From: Topomyia yanbarensis
Lineage: Eukaryota > Arthropoda > Insecta > Diptera > Culicidae
Reading direction: 5' to 3'
NCBI RefSeq assembly: GCF_030247195.1
Contig: NC_080672.1
Coordinates: forward strand, 364,490,271 to 364,554,270
DNA: 64,000 nucleotides
Shown here: positions 12,901 to 24,240 of the stretch, in pieces
Layout of the letters: every line of letters starts with the position of its first letter
Position numbering within the stretch: the stretch's first letter is position 1
Position numbers and translations under genes: made by a program
The notes under the pieces: model-generated
Databases searched by the model: none
The model's input: only the letters and a program-made list of their open reading frames with translations
What the model was told of the DNA's origin: nothing

Positions 12901-13868
12901 CCATGCCTTCAATTGGACCAATTAAAAAAAGAAAGCTCTCATATCCACTGGACACCACGTTACATGGCGACATGACCGAGTACTCTAGTGATATGGGGTA
13001 ACTTACTCCCTGTCAGAATGTGAATTGTACACCGAAAACTAACTATCAGAATGAAGGTCCGCATGACCATCCAAGAACGCACGCGTGTATAGGAATGGCC
13101 ATACGGTTACAAAATCCAGTTTTGTACACGCGTGACAAACACGTTAACGTACGAATGCTTAAGCGCTTCGCGATTAACAACGCACACCTACGTTCGCGAT
13201 TGCGCAAACTTAATAACACCCCGGTAATAAGGAGAACGTTTTAGCACTTACGAAGTTTGAAACGCTGTCTCAAACGCGAACCTACAAACGTCCGTTTTCG
13301 CGTGCTCATGAATCGGTCACGTCCGGAAACCATGATTCTCTGTCCTAGTAACTTAGGTCCATACATTCAATAGGACCAATCAAAAAATAAAGCTCATATC
13401 CACTAGAAAACACGTTCCATGGCGACATCACCGGGAACTCTAGTGATATGGAAGATCTCACTCTCTTTTAGCATCTTAGCCGTACACCAAAAATAAAGTA
13501 TTAGATTCACGGTCCGCGCGCGATTATCCAAGAACACACGTCATAAAATAGCATTTATACACGCGAAGTTACATACACGTTTGCACACGCGACATACAAA
13601 CGCACACGCGATTGAACACGTTAACGTTCAAATGCTCGAGCCCTTCGCGATGATACACGCGATCGCGAGTCCCTACGCCCGCAAATACCTGAACCGTACA
13701 ACGAATATCACATTCAGAATCACGGCCCGCTACAATTGGCCTAAAGCAGTGTTTTGGTGGGCGCCATTGCCTGTCTCGTCTGCAAATTGTAGTATGTGAT
13801 TCTGATGGGGAGCCCGTCCGAGAACCTAGCTCTACAGCTCCAGTAGGATAACTCTCGAAAAAAAAGAA
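9936..13868. mobile_element. Composite foldback repeat with ~0.45-kb subunits, locus 1
   Basis: Left part (9936-12720) carries subunits on the plus strand; right part (12740-13868) carries the same subunits inverted. Landmarks are GTCGCCATGG near the MITE insertion and its inverse CCATGGCGACAT at about 12962 and 13418 (455 bp apart), GGCATGGACCTAGGCTGC and its inverse, and CACCGGGGTGTT. The right end finishes with TCCAGTAGGATAACTCTCG, the inverse of the start of the second locus at 48892. The left arm is interrupted by a hAT-like MITE. No transposase frame is visible. Superfamily unknown. Confidence 0.8.
10287..11938. mobile_element. hAT-like foldback MITE, 1652 bp, 8-bp TSD
   Basis: Starts TAGAGTGGCTCG and ends with the exact inverse CGAGCCACTCTA. 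Arms of roughly 600 bp are inverted copies; both carry TTTTTGAGTTCCTTTTG, the AAACCCGGGAAGC region and ACTCGTAGCTAG or their inverse. It is flanked by an 8-bp direct repeat ATGAACAT (10279-10286 and 11939-11946), which fits the hAT target consensus nTnnnnAn. The target lies inside the composite foldback, whose other arm (around 12920-12940) gives an empty-site version. No transposase ORF, so non-autonomous. Confidence 0.92.
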
Positions 13869-16745
13869 AGTCTAAACTGAGAAAGAAAGTCAAACTTAAC
13901 ATCAAATGGGCGCAAAATTAAGTCTTCGCCAAGGGCGCCAGAGGACTATGCTACCGCTCTGGTTATTGGATATTGCAACCATTAGAGATGTTGCTTTTGT
14001 AACGTTCCTACAATCTGAACTTGGATTTTATAACAGGAGAGTTCCTAGTATTAATAGTAATAGTAGTATAATAATATATTGCAACAATTTCAAATAATGT
14101 CTATTAACTGTTTTGTGCGTTAGCTAAACCATGTCAGTTATTGATCGTCAGTCGAACCTTTAATATGTGTTTCAACATGTACAATATCACATATGGTTAC
14201 AGTTCTGGTTATTGTTACTCTATAATTAAACCATTCAATTCGAAAATACAGCAAGCTCTGTTCTCAACAATCACGCTCAGTGCCTACTAGCTCAACACCT
14301 TTTCGCAAAACCCATTACCATACCTATACCGAACAATAATACGACTCAATCAACGAGTGCCATGATGTCCCATACCCGTCGTACAGCAGCACCGAAGGGG
14401 CCGGCCACTATCGGCGTAATATTTTCCGTTGAAAATCTCAATTAACATCACGTAACGCCCACCTGCAGCAGTAACAGCAGCACCGCGGCTTCGGTTCATC
14501 CTCTCGGCCACAGAACGGTGATCAAACGAGTCCGATGCGGTGCGGTAGTGTTGCGTGAGCGAGCATTCCGGCATACAAAACAGTAACGCCCATCGCAGCC
14601 GCCGCGTACCGTCAGTTGTACGCGAAAAATATATGATTGATTCGCCTGCCTCATTTTCTATTCTGTGCAGAAGCAAATGACTGTAGCGCAAAGAAGAAGA
14701 AAAACACCCGTGAATAATGTCGATGATAATCGTATAATCTTGCTTTTAAAATAAGCTGCATTTATCATTTTGGATTGCGTTTCCGATTCCGATCGGTTGG
14801 TCCGGACAGTGTTGCCAGACGGTCATAGCTATCCAGCTGGGTTAAAAGTTGAATCGATTTTCAATCCCTTTTGTGTTCGTTTTTTCCCCGAAACATGATC
14901 ACAAAACTGGCAACTTCTTCTGCTGAAAAATGATTGACGCTTTATTATCGCCCATTATAATCGCAATAATAATAAACTGGCGAAAAACCTTCTCCTAAGC
15001 TCCTATTTTAATTTTGCATCGTTTAATTATTTATCGCATTCGTCGCACTGTTGATTCGATGTTTATGCAGTGGCAGCCGCATTTTTCTCCCGTTCCGGAA
15101 AGAGACTTGGCGAAGGACGTAAGTCTTCGGGTGGACCACCGGCGGTTATAATTTATGCAAAATCGTCGTCATCATTTAGTATTGCAGCGCATCGCGCTGC
15201 GGTCGGCGGGCGCACAACAATTGCACAATCGCAGCAAACGGGGATGAGTTTGAGATCGGTGAGAAAATGTAATTTATTTGAGCATAATTTCGTATGCGCA
15301 CAATTTTGATTTCATTGATTTGCACCGTGACCGATAGAGGAAATTGATGGCATTGTGTGAGATAACCTTAACAAATTAGTAATTTTGGGGTGTGTCATAC
15401 AAGTCGCTAAAGAAACACTACATAAAATCAAATCAAATAATATTTTCATATACTATCATATGTGGCATTCGGCTCCTCAAAAGCAAAAAAATAACACCAC
15501 TCGTAGTAGGCTAATTCTTGGGACAAGAAACATCAGCTGAGAGGAAGACTTAAAAGAAGACGACTGCTGCAAATGCATCCCATCTCTCAGACTGAACATC
15601 GGGAGCAACAAAGCCCGCCGTAAAACGGTTTATTTGCGCTTCATTAAGCAAGTTCAGCGAAATTAAAGCCCTTGACGTCGTCATCGACGGCGACGATGAC
15701 AACAACCCGCTTGCCAAATGGTGTTGCAGAAATTCGAGTCGAAATTTCCTCTCTCTTCAGCTCCTCTACCGGGTGGCAGGTCCCAGTCGCGATCCATTGA
15801 CAGAAACAGACTAGCCCGGCTCGGCTCGGATGCTAGCCGGTATGGTTCTGTTAGTCTGTATATGTAGGCTGGTGACTTTATGGAACGTAGTTGTTGTTTA
15901 TGGGCAGCAATGTTTTTTTGTTCGCTCACGCCAATCGACGACGATTGCTTCATCAGCTTAAGCTGCACGGTCGGTTCTGGTGATGTTATCGATTTTTCTC
16001 TTCGTTCTGGGTAAATATTCGGCAGACAACTCGTAGGATGGTGTTATGCTTTGCCATCCGGTTGAACTTTTTTGTTGTTGTTCGCGTTGGCTTGAAAACA
16101 ACAAAAAAATTGCCATCGAAGTGATCCACTTTAGGGGTTTGACAAGATTGACAGTTTTTGGTTAAAAAAGAGTCCAATTTCGCTTGATTGAACGAAGATG
16201 GCTGGAAATCAGTGACCTTACGATGTATGTGTAGCTTCAAAGAAAAGATCTTAGCAACCGGGGAATGTCACCTCCATGCAGGAATGCGCAAGATTTTTTT
16301 TTGTGTTATGTAGTCAGACTGATCAGAACATCGGCAAGTTCATTATTTTCCATTTAGCTGTCACTCCTATCAGATTCCCGCCCTCTGGGCGCAAAGAACG
16401 TTGTAATAAGTCACATCGCAGTAACGAATCTGCGTACATACTCTACTTAAACAATTGATCTTCCGGGCAGTCTACTCGTTCCCCCACCCCCGGCGCAGCT
16501 GGTAGAAACCCATTTCTGGATTAAGCCAATTAAAATTTGTCTCTCGCATCACCCAGCGCCCAGCGCCCTGAAGCCGCGTGGAGGAAGTGAAAAACGAGGT
16601 CCGCGTGCCTCATAATTTTCTTCGCCGTAGGCGACATTCACCGCGTGGGCTGCCGCGGGCCCTTTCAGATCGCTGAGCTGTGTGCGGGAGGGACTCTGAT
16701 CGATTTATAACCCTATTGAAAGACGAACCTCTAAAGCTGCGAAAC
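13869..16745. other. Moderately GC-rich unique sequence, no gene recognised
   Basis: No recognised repeat. AT-rich homeodomain-like words (TTTATTATCGCCCATTATAA at 14940) and the potential 48-bp exon at 15071-15118 are the only notable points. Frames of 60-113 aa on both strands show no family motif. It may be regulatory or intronic DNA of a gene outside the window, but that is a guess. Confidence 0.35.
15071..15118 (+). other. Possible 48-bp internal exon
   Basis: Between an acceptor-like GTTTATGCAG and a consensus donor GTAAGT lies a 48-nt stretch open in one frame as WQPHFSPVPERDLAKD (16 codons, frame-preserving). The polypyrimidine tract is poor. No neighbouring exon could be linked, and the family is unknown. 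Confidence 0.15.
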
Positions 16746-16750
16746 CGATT

Positions 16751-16766
16751 CTCTCTCTCTCTCTCT
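16751..16766 (+). repeat. (CT)8 microsatellite
   Basis: Eight CT dinucleotides followed by GGGGG. Confidence 0.95.
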
Positions 16767-18740
16767 GGGGGTGACTTCAATTAACATTGCGATGTTGTAG
16801 ACAATTACAAATGATTCCGAGCTAATCGGATGAATCAATAACCAAGAGGAAGGGGTAGGGTCTGTCTCGACTCGCGATGAAACAAATTTTAATTGCGAGA
16901 GCTTACGCTTTGTTCCGGATTTGCTGCCAGCGCCCGCGCGTGTAAAAAGGATCAACTAAAGTGGGACTCATTCGATTAGCATCTCATTAAAGCGGGGTCT
17001 TCACCATCTATGGTCAAACGAAGATCGGCGATACAGTTGTGTAGATTTTTTTTTCTTTCACATCTTGCATATAGGAAAAAAATGAAACTAAAAAAAGCGA
17101 CCGAATGATTAATCGTACTTTCGCACCGGGAGTCCTTTCTTTTTTTTCGGTCTGAATGGTGTATAGCCAAAAATATGTACGTGGACAGTGAAAAGTGCGA
17201 GGAGAAAAAAAACATGTGCTTCAAATGTGTCCCTGGCGGACTTTGTTGCCGGATGCCGCATCCGCGGTCGGAACGTGTGCCAATTGTGCGGTTTTTAATC
17301 GTCAATGGTTTCCGAGGGACTACCCGATGTTCAGTGATTTCAACCGCTGATCCAATAAAGTTTAGGACGAGAACAACCTGTTCAAACCTTAGTTCAAAAA
17401 TTCCTGATAGACAGAATTTGTCATAGATTATTTTCATGCACACTCGAACGCCAGTTGCAGTTCCTTTTCACAAAACAATAAAACGCAATTAAACACAATT
17501 AAACTGTCTTCTACGAAGAACACATAGAATCATTAAAAAATGGTGAAGAAAATGCATCTCGGATGAAACTACTTTGCACATTTTTCAATAAGTCACTGAA
17601 GACTGCGGTTTTTTCTCAGTTGTAGAAATCATCCTTTATCATCCAAGTCCACAAAAATGCGATAAAAATGACAATCACCGAAAAATTTCTGCTCTCAATC
17701 AGTGTCTTCTCCAAACTCTTCGAGTAAGTCGTAATGTAGTCCGTGTTTTATCACTGCAAGTAACATATTTCGGAAGAGCAACATGAATTAATTCCAAATC
17801 GATCGACAACGACGAAACATTTCGCCATCCCTGGCTTTTTTTGTGTCGGATGGGTTTGAATTGAATCAACAAACGGATGTTATAAATACTGACTTTTCTT
17901 CGCTTGACAGAATCAATCGCGATATTACAATCGCTAAATTGCCAAACTTTGGTTTCTGGTCGCATTTTTAACTCGTTGGCTATCTACTCAGTGTGAAAGT
18001 AGGCGGTGTTTACACTCAGTTCTGTTCAGTTTGGTATGCCTGTTATTACGCAAGGAAGTCATCTGGGTTCACTTATATTAGTTATTTATTTCAATGATGT
18101 ACGATGGACGAGTTGATACTTATTTAGAGAAGGGTACAGAAGTACCCAGATGATAAGTATTTAAATAGTTTTTAATGCTATTTAAAAGTCGCTTTTGGCA
18201 AAATATACGGCTACATTACTGCTGTGCCATGAAAATGCTTGTTTACTGCTTTTGTGCATTCAGAATGCTGCTTCCTGGCAAGAAGTTTTCAAACAGTTTT
18301 TTGAATGCTGATTAGCAACAGGTATGCATAAAGGAGCATCTGAAATGCAAATTGGTTGTTTGATAACTCACGATTAGTCTGCGATGCCTTTACAGATCAA
18401 GCCGCGAAATACGTTCTCGAGACCTGTACACATGTACAGTGCAACACGAAACCGTCTGGACACGTGCATAATGTCATGAAAAGGTTTCTACCTGAGGCGC
18501 GCGTCTCGAGCTGAGAACGTCCCATGGCGGCCAAAACACCGAAACTTTTTTGATACGCGGATCGAAAAACCCGTTTAGCACAATATAGCAGACACTTATA
18601 CCTATTAAAAAGCAAAAAAAAAAACAATTTTTGAATATTTTGAAAGAGAACCTTCGCTTAAGACTGGGAGCGCTTGGGTATGAACCGCACGCGGGGAAAA
18701 GAATGTCGAGGTAATTGTCGCCAGATGGTTTCAATGGTTT
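16767..18740. other. Unrecognised sequence
   Basis: Contains a 155-aa minus-strand frame (16976-17443) overlapped by an 83-aa plus-strand frame. Neither shows a recognisable domain or credible composition, and I do not call them genes. Confidence 0.4.
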
Positions 18741-18743
18741 CAT

Positions 18744-20906
18744 CCAGCTCAATACTCGTCAGAGCCCAAGAGTTTTATTCATCTGGGATCTTTTTTTAAT
18801 TAAATTGTTTAAAACGAATAATGTTGAGTGTCCTTTGGATCTTGAACAAGCAACTTGCTATTGCGCGTTGAGACCTTCATTCGTGGCGGTGATACATTCG
18901 TTCGATCGCTTTCTACACCAGGAGGAATATTCTGTATTCTCTTGTTGTCATTCATGTTAATGTCATCATAAAGCTGTCATGGTGCTCGCGATCAGATGTT
19001 GTTTCTCGCCTCTTGCACCTACGGGTTACGAGTCACCATTGGTATTAGCTTTCTTGCTGAGGGTGCTGGACATTGCTTTTGTAGCTATCGTTATGGTCTG
19101 AAGAGCAGCCACAAATTTAGTCATTTTTGCCTGAATAGCAATGAATGAACTTGAGGCAGATATGCGGTGCTAGATCGTGTAGGCGTACCTCTATATTATT
19201 TTTTTATACACGGTAATCTTAATTTCCACGATTTCATTTTCAACCATATGCTTTAGGAGGCTTCTGCAAAGCAAAATTTCCTGCTTGGGTTAACATGTTA
19301 ATGATATCAGTACTGACTTCCATAGGTAATGAAATTCAATATGAACGACTTCCGTAAGCTCGAGTTCGATTTCCACTAGGGCATTGCAAAAAAAAATAAA
19401 AATTGTTGAATTCTCGAAGGCCCCCCCTCTCATATTGTTACAAATGTCAAAGTAAGGTCAGATGCCAAATTTCACATCATTTGCACAATTTTAGACCCCC
19501 GCCCACTTCGTTTGAATTTTTTTGAAATTGGTACTATGGGAAAATATGGAGGAAAAATACATTAAATGCTATAACTTTTGAAGTAGCAATCAGAAAATTA
19601 CAATTTATACCTCTTTGAAAGGAAATAATCTTAGTATTTGAATGGAGATATTTTTGTTTCTAGGAAAATAATAAAAATTGGGGTACTGGGTCATGTTGGA
19701 CCCAAAATCCCATATTTTTAATGATTTTTCTGATCCGTGATGCAAACCATACATATTTTGTTAGTTTTTCTAATGTGAAAAAATCTCAGAATACGAGAAG
19801 TTGGGGTTATGGGGCTTTTTGTCATTCATATTAAATTTTATCATTTTCTCATGCATATATATCTATTATTCTTCAATCAATTTTCATAAAATGTAACTTG
19901 TTGACCGTGTACAATTTAGAGGAATAAAACAAAAATAAAATCGTTAAAGGTAAAATTCAGAAACATCAAACTTTTTGATATTTACTCTACAAATCTCATT
20001 TTTTCATTATTTGTCCTAATACCTCAACTTCCCCTATTTTTACAGGAATAAAACTTTTCTCATGTGATCCCTAAGCATATTTTACACTAAAAGTAGTGAA
20101 TTAAATAAGAATTTTGTTGTTAAATGGGGTTAATATGTGCGATTATATGATAAAAATGTGAAATCAACACTATATGTCAGATAATTTTATGTTCCTGAAC
20201 TTTACCGGTAACGAATGTATTTTTGTTATAATCCTAAGGATTTTCCACGTTCAACAAGGTATAGTTTATGAAAATTGAGTGAAGAATAATAGAGATATAT
20301 TCACGAGAAAATGATGAAGTTTAATATGAATGACAAAAGACCATATAACCCCAACTTCTCGTATACGGCAAAGGTCAAAAAGGCTCCGATCGATTTTTGA
20401 GATTTTTCAACATTAGACAAACTACAAAATACGTATAATTTACATCACGGAGCAGAAAAATCATTAAAAATATGGGATTTTGGCGCCAAAATGACCCAGT
20501 ACCCCACTTTCCCGTATTTAAGTAGAAACAAAAATATCTCCATTCAAATACTAAGATCATTTCCTTCCAAAAGAGGTATAAATTGTTCTGAGTGCTACTT
20601 CAGAAGTTATAGCATTCAACGTATTTTTCCTCCATATTTTCCTATAGTACCAATTTCAAAAAATTTCAAGCGAAGTGGGTGGGGGTCTAAAATTGTCCAA
20701 ATGATGTGAAATTTGGCATCTGACCTTACTTTGACATTTGTCACAATATGAGAGGGGGCCTTCGAGAATTCAAAAAAAATTTTTTTTTGCAATGCCCTAA
20801 TTTCCACCTTCAGAAAATATTTCACCTCACGAAGACTCGGTCGTATAGCACAAAATTTGACGTTAATAACCGCAGTGTTGGGTCGGAGTAACGACTTACC
20901 TTTCAA
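18744..20906 (-). pseudogene. Gag-like ORF1 relic A, split by a hAT-like foldback
   Basis: Minus-strand remnant of a non-LTR retrotransposon gag-like ORF. It starts at the ATG ending at 20906; the stretch RPSLREVKYFLKVE aligns with RPTVREVKQLIKVN of copy B. The foldback at 19377-20799 interrupts the next codons. The frame resumes below 19369 with ELTEVVHIEFHYLWKSVLIS, comparable to ARLTEVAFIEFCHVRYSVLI in copy D. The C-terminal end is visible around 18840-18900 as SPPRMKVSTRNSKLLVQD, and the 3' hairpin tail at 18744-18770 resembles those of copies C, D and E. Known members of this ORF1 type carry a CCHC knuckle, which is not preserved here. Confidence 0.8.
19377..20799. mobile_element. hAT-like foldback MITE, 1423 bp, 8-bp TSD ATTTCCAC
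   Basis: Starts TAGGGCATTGCAAAAAAAA and ends with the exact inverse. Arms of about 580 bp are inverted and well matched (for example the inverted pair around CTTCTCGTAT at 19797 and 20358). It is flanked by ATTTCCAC at 19369-19376 and 20800-20807, matching the hAT consensus nTnnnnAn. It lies inside gag relic A. The corresponding uninterrupted gag sequence is present at 37435-37470. No transposase. A decayed relative lies at 45718-47127. Confidence 0.94.
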
Positions 20907-21745
20907 TATAAGGGCTTCTTTTCAAAATTTTGGAAAGAAAAATCGTGTAAGGTTTGCAACGGTGAAAGTTTTCAGCTCATCTCGGTCTGAGTCGTCAACA
21001 TGGTGCACCAACCGAACACTCGAATGATGAAAAGTTTTAATATAGGTCCGGTATCGATTTGTTTCATTATCATTCGTGTTGAGCTGTTTATAGCGTACAA
21101 GGCGTCTCCTCAAAGGGCTGTACAATATAGAAAAGGAATTATTTGTGAGCTGTACACGGCTGTCGTTACCTACTACGATACCTACTACTAGCAGAGGCAA
21201 TTATTTTCATTTCTGATGTTTATAATGTAGCATACATAACGTGAAACCAGATTTTAAAAACCCGATCGAAGCCAGTTCGTGATTGGTTACCAATAATTTC
21301 ATGCACCGAGCCGCAAATCTTGAACAGAACGAAATGTGATTTTAGTCGGTTTCTACTAATCAATCTTATTAGATGGCCAGAGACTACATTTCAACATCGG
21401 AAGTGAAGGTGATTATCAACATTCTCCGTGCCAGCTCCGTGCACTGACTGTAATAATTAGTTTGTATAGCTCCGTGCTAGTAACGCCGGCCAATTGGAAC
21501 AAAAATGTCCCATCTAGAGAACATTTTCATGGGACATATAATTAGGCCTTATCAGCGCTATCAAACCGACAACCGTGAATTAAGAAACATCTTTCCCTTC
21601 AGTCTAACGCCTGATCTCGCACAGAACAGACGCAAAATACACACCGCTCGTTTAGAGTAAAGCGAACGAATAAACTTTACCCGCGTCGCTCCGCTACTTC
21701 TATACGCAGTAACAGAAAAAGCCTTGTTGCCTCACGGTGAGCAAA

Positions 21746-22498
21746 ATGAGCGAACAAAAAAACAAAGTGCGCCCACTAAGGGAAAATACTGTTGTGATCG
21801 ATTTTACGCAAACTCGAAGAAGACCTACAGTGCGTGAGGTGAAACAGTTGATAAAGGTGAACATGTGTCTTGATCTTATGGCAGTTACAAACCTCCAGCT
21901 ACATCATACAAACAACGTAATACTAATAACGTTCAAGACCCTAGCCGGAGCAGAATTCTTTTGTATGATGAATGACATGCAGCACGAAATCGAATACGAC
22001 AACATTAAAATCAAGATCCTCGTCTATATCGATAAAAAATTACTGAAGTGCGCTTACATGATCTGGTACCGCGCAAACGCTCCGAGTGCATTAAAAAATT
22101 CATGTCCCAATACAGAGAAGTGGAATCTGTCACGAATGAAACTTGGAGAAACTTTTTCCCCGGCATTCTCAACGGAGTTCGTGTAGTTAGAATGTAGCTG
22201 CACCAACCTATCCTTGACCTTCGAATGCAAATCTGCTCAAAGGATCACCTACATTCAAAAAACCCTATGCACATATCCTGGGCAGACGCCCACGTGCCAG
22301 TTCTGCAACCAGACGGCGCACTATGGTAAACCTTGCGCAAAAGCTGCTAAGGATAATGAATTCACTACAGCACATACAGACAAACAGCCCTCCAATGCTA
22401 AAACACAGAAAGCCGGTCAAACGATAATCATCGATAAATCTATGCCAACATCCAGCGAAGGAATAACCAAAAACGACGACGGATACACTCTCTATTAA
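21746..22498 (+). pseudogene. Gag-like ORF1 (copy B) of a non-LTR retrotransposon
   Basis: Best-preserved gag copy. The start MSEQKNKVRPLRENTVVIDF lies at 21746. The first frame runs to about 22040. A frameshift leads to RLHDLVPRKRSECIKKFMSQ and then ETWRNFFPGILNGVRVVRM, ended by a TAG at 22195. Another shift leads to TFECKSAQRITYIQ and the zinc knuckle CQFCNQTAHYGKPC (C-x2-C-x4-H-x4-C) at about 22288-22330. The ORF ends at TAA 22498. This order (N-terminal domain, RRM-like region, W-FFPG motif, CCHC) is that of mosquito non-LTR ORF1 proteins, which bind element RNA. It is broken by at least two frameshifts and one stop. No reverse transcriptase follows. Confidence 0.85.
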
Positions 22499-22546
22499 AA
22501 AGGCGAATGACCCTTGCGGTTAAAACCTTTATAAATAAATAAAAAA
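22499..22546 (+). other. 3' tail of gag copy B
   Basis: The sequence GCGGTTAAAACCTTTATAAA followed by TAAATAAATAAAAAAA, after GGCGAATGACCCTT, is a typical mosquito LINE/SINE 3' tail. It differs from the hairpin tail of copies A, C, D and E. Confidence 0.6.
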
Positions 22547-22873
22547 ATCTTTCTCTTCACCTACTATTATTAATATATCCGGCGGGTAAAAATTAGCATG
22601 CACGAACGGGAAAAATCCATTTTAAATCATCTTATTGAAACTCATTCCTGATTGGTTCCCGCTAATTACATGCACCGAGCCACAAATCTTGAACAGTTTT
22701 TATTCGAAGCCCCCCCCCCTTTTTGACGATGAAAATAAACCGATTTCATTCGATGGCCAGTCCATTTGGCTTCGAACGTAAACTGAACCTAGTACAAAAC
22801 TGGGTTTTGTATGCGAGTGCGGCATCATTCTTGTGTCATATTCGTGCTGGTTACACCAACACATACGCTCGCT

Positions 22874-23076
22874 AAGTCTGGATACGGTAAAGGATGAAAG
22901 TTGAAGGGAAAATCAAAATGTCGCTTGTTTCGTGCCGGTCTCTAGTTTCCTGTCGGTCGAATCCACCGTCTGCTGAGAAAGGGCAACTAAGCTGAAGGTG
23001 TATCCGTCTAGTTGGCGGTCGTAATGGAATATCTCGCCGCCGAAATATTGGAGCTGGCGTTCGAAATGGAGAATAG
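22874..23076 (+). pseudogene. Histone H2A pseudogene, copy 2
   Basis: The initiator ATG is mutated to AAG at 22874; SGYGKG follows, then a stop. The core is unmistakable in one frame from about 22910: FPVGRIHRLLRKGN, a stop replacing Tyr, AEGV, and after a short deletion LAVVMEYLAAEILELA. At least three H2A Gln/Tyr codons have become stops. It is less frameshifted but has more stops than the copy at 6528, so the two copies decayed independently. The leader is shared with copy 1. Confidence 0.92.
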
Positions 23077-23733
23077 CTTAAAAAATTGCTCGGAATCCAG
23101 GAAAGTTATACGGAAAGAGTTAGAAAAGTTATAGTAAAAAGTATCAAAAGTAGAAGAAGAATAGAAGCGTCAGTAGAAACTACTGCGCCATGCGAAAGGT
23201 ATAGAAAGTGATTCAATTTAAGTTCAGCAGTCCGTAGCAAGCCATTCTTGCTGTCATTACTAGGATCAAGATCCAGAAAGGTTTAACTTATAGCAATTGG
23301 AGTGGCTGATTGGCAGCGGTTCCGATTCACCGTGGCACTGAGTTCATGATGAAACCGAGCAGTGCATCGACACGGCGAGGAGAAACAACGGAAAGCGAGA
23401 AGTTACTCTGCACGCTAGGTCAGCTAAGCACGAGCTGCTCGTGCCTTAGAGTGCAGCAACGTCGAGTTCGCCGTCCACGTGGCCACCGTCCACAAGTCAA
23501 CCGTCCACGAGATCACTACCTACTAGTTTCCCATCCACAAGTATACCGTTTCCATCGCGATGTTGTACCCGCCGACTGTCCAGAATCTCTGCGTTACACA
23601 CACACTTATTATAAGAAGCGATTAATAAAAAGTGTAAAAGTTAAGACCGTGTGTTTGGTGTCATTGTCGTTGAGTCCATCTTGAGCCTCCGTACCTCAAG
23701 CTCGTACTAGCCAACAAAAGAGACCTTTGAAGT
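23077..23733. other. Unclassified, possibly LTR-like sequence
   Basis: The 124-aa frame at 23310-23684 has no recognisable domain; its middle consists of repeated CGTCCAC words (23480-23540). The end (AATAAAAAGTGTAAAAG and GTTTGGTGTCATTG near 23625-23670) resembles an LTR or 3' end of a retroelement, but no matching second copy is present. Confidence 0.3.
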
Positions 23734-24240
23734 TTGCCCCAGACATGGCACAATCGAGACGCGCGTCCTTGTGATCCGCGAAATGGTCCACTTCTCCCAT
23801 TGCCATCAACTAGTCTGAGCTCACCAACAATAAAAGGTGTAAGCGCATACCCCCACTTTCCTTGCCCAAAACTGCCCCAATCAATGTCGTATCAAGAGTT
23901 ATCAGGAGGGATCGACTGGCCCTTGGGTGGTATTATTCCGGCTGAATAGTTAAAGCGCTTAGTCTGATTCAAATCAGTAGAGACCTGACATTCTGCTGTA
24001 ACCGAAATCGCAAAGATAAAACCAAATATGATTCGTGTTGTGTTGTCTGACCCGAAGCAAGCGATCGCGGTTGCTTGCGATCAGCTCTACACGTTAAAGT
24101 ATCTCGTATATGTACCTTCGCGAGACGTGGAGATTAACGGTGTGGTCACCGAGTCGAGTATGAGCGTTGAAGATTTGCTGGAGTACGGACCGAAATGTAA
24201 TGAACGAAAACGAGAAATATTCGATGCGATTGAGTTTTAG
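23734..24240 (+). pseudogene. Jockey/LOA-like gag (ORF1) fragment
   Basis: Two open pieces lie in the same orientation: 23734-23949 (Pro-rich, including SYQELSGGIDWPLGG) and 24028-24240, containing YVPSRDVEINGVVTESSMSV. The latter matches the conserved VPxRDVEIxGVVTE core of mosquito Jockey-type gag proteins, placed just before the usual CCHC region, which is missing. Stops separate the two pieces. A short fragment of the same gag core occurs at 48333-48379. Probably the 5' half of the element whose RT lies at 25240-25985. Confidence 0.65.

Larger units (their letters stand above)
20880..22873. repeat. Duplicated block, copy 2 (gag start to H2A leader), split by gag copy B
   Basis: Matches 5753-6527 in two pieces: 20880-21327 and 22640-22873. 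A ~50-75 bp segment ending GCAAATCTTGAACAG (or GCCACAAATCTTGAACAG) is present on both sides of gag copy B (21271-21327 and 22640-22697). It is either a long target duplication or an older tandem duplication. Confidence 0.75.

Noticed and set aside
16976..17443. 155-aa minus-strand ORF
   Set aside because: Longest non-repeat frame, but it has no domain, is Ser/Phe/Lys-rich by composition, and overlaps an 83-aa plus-strand frame.
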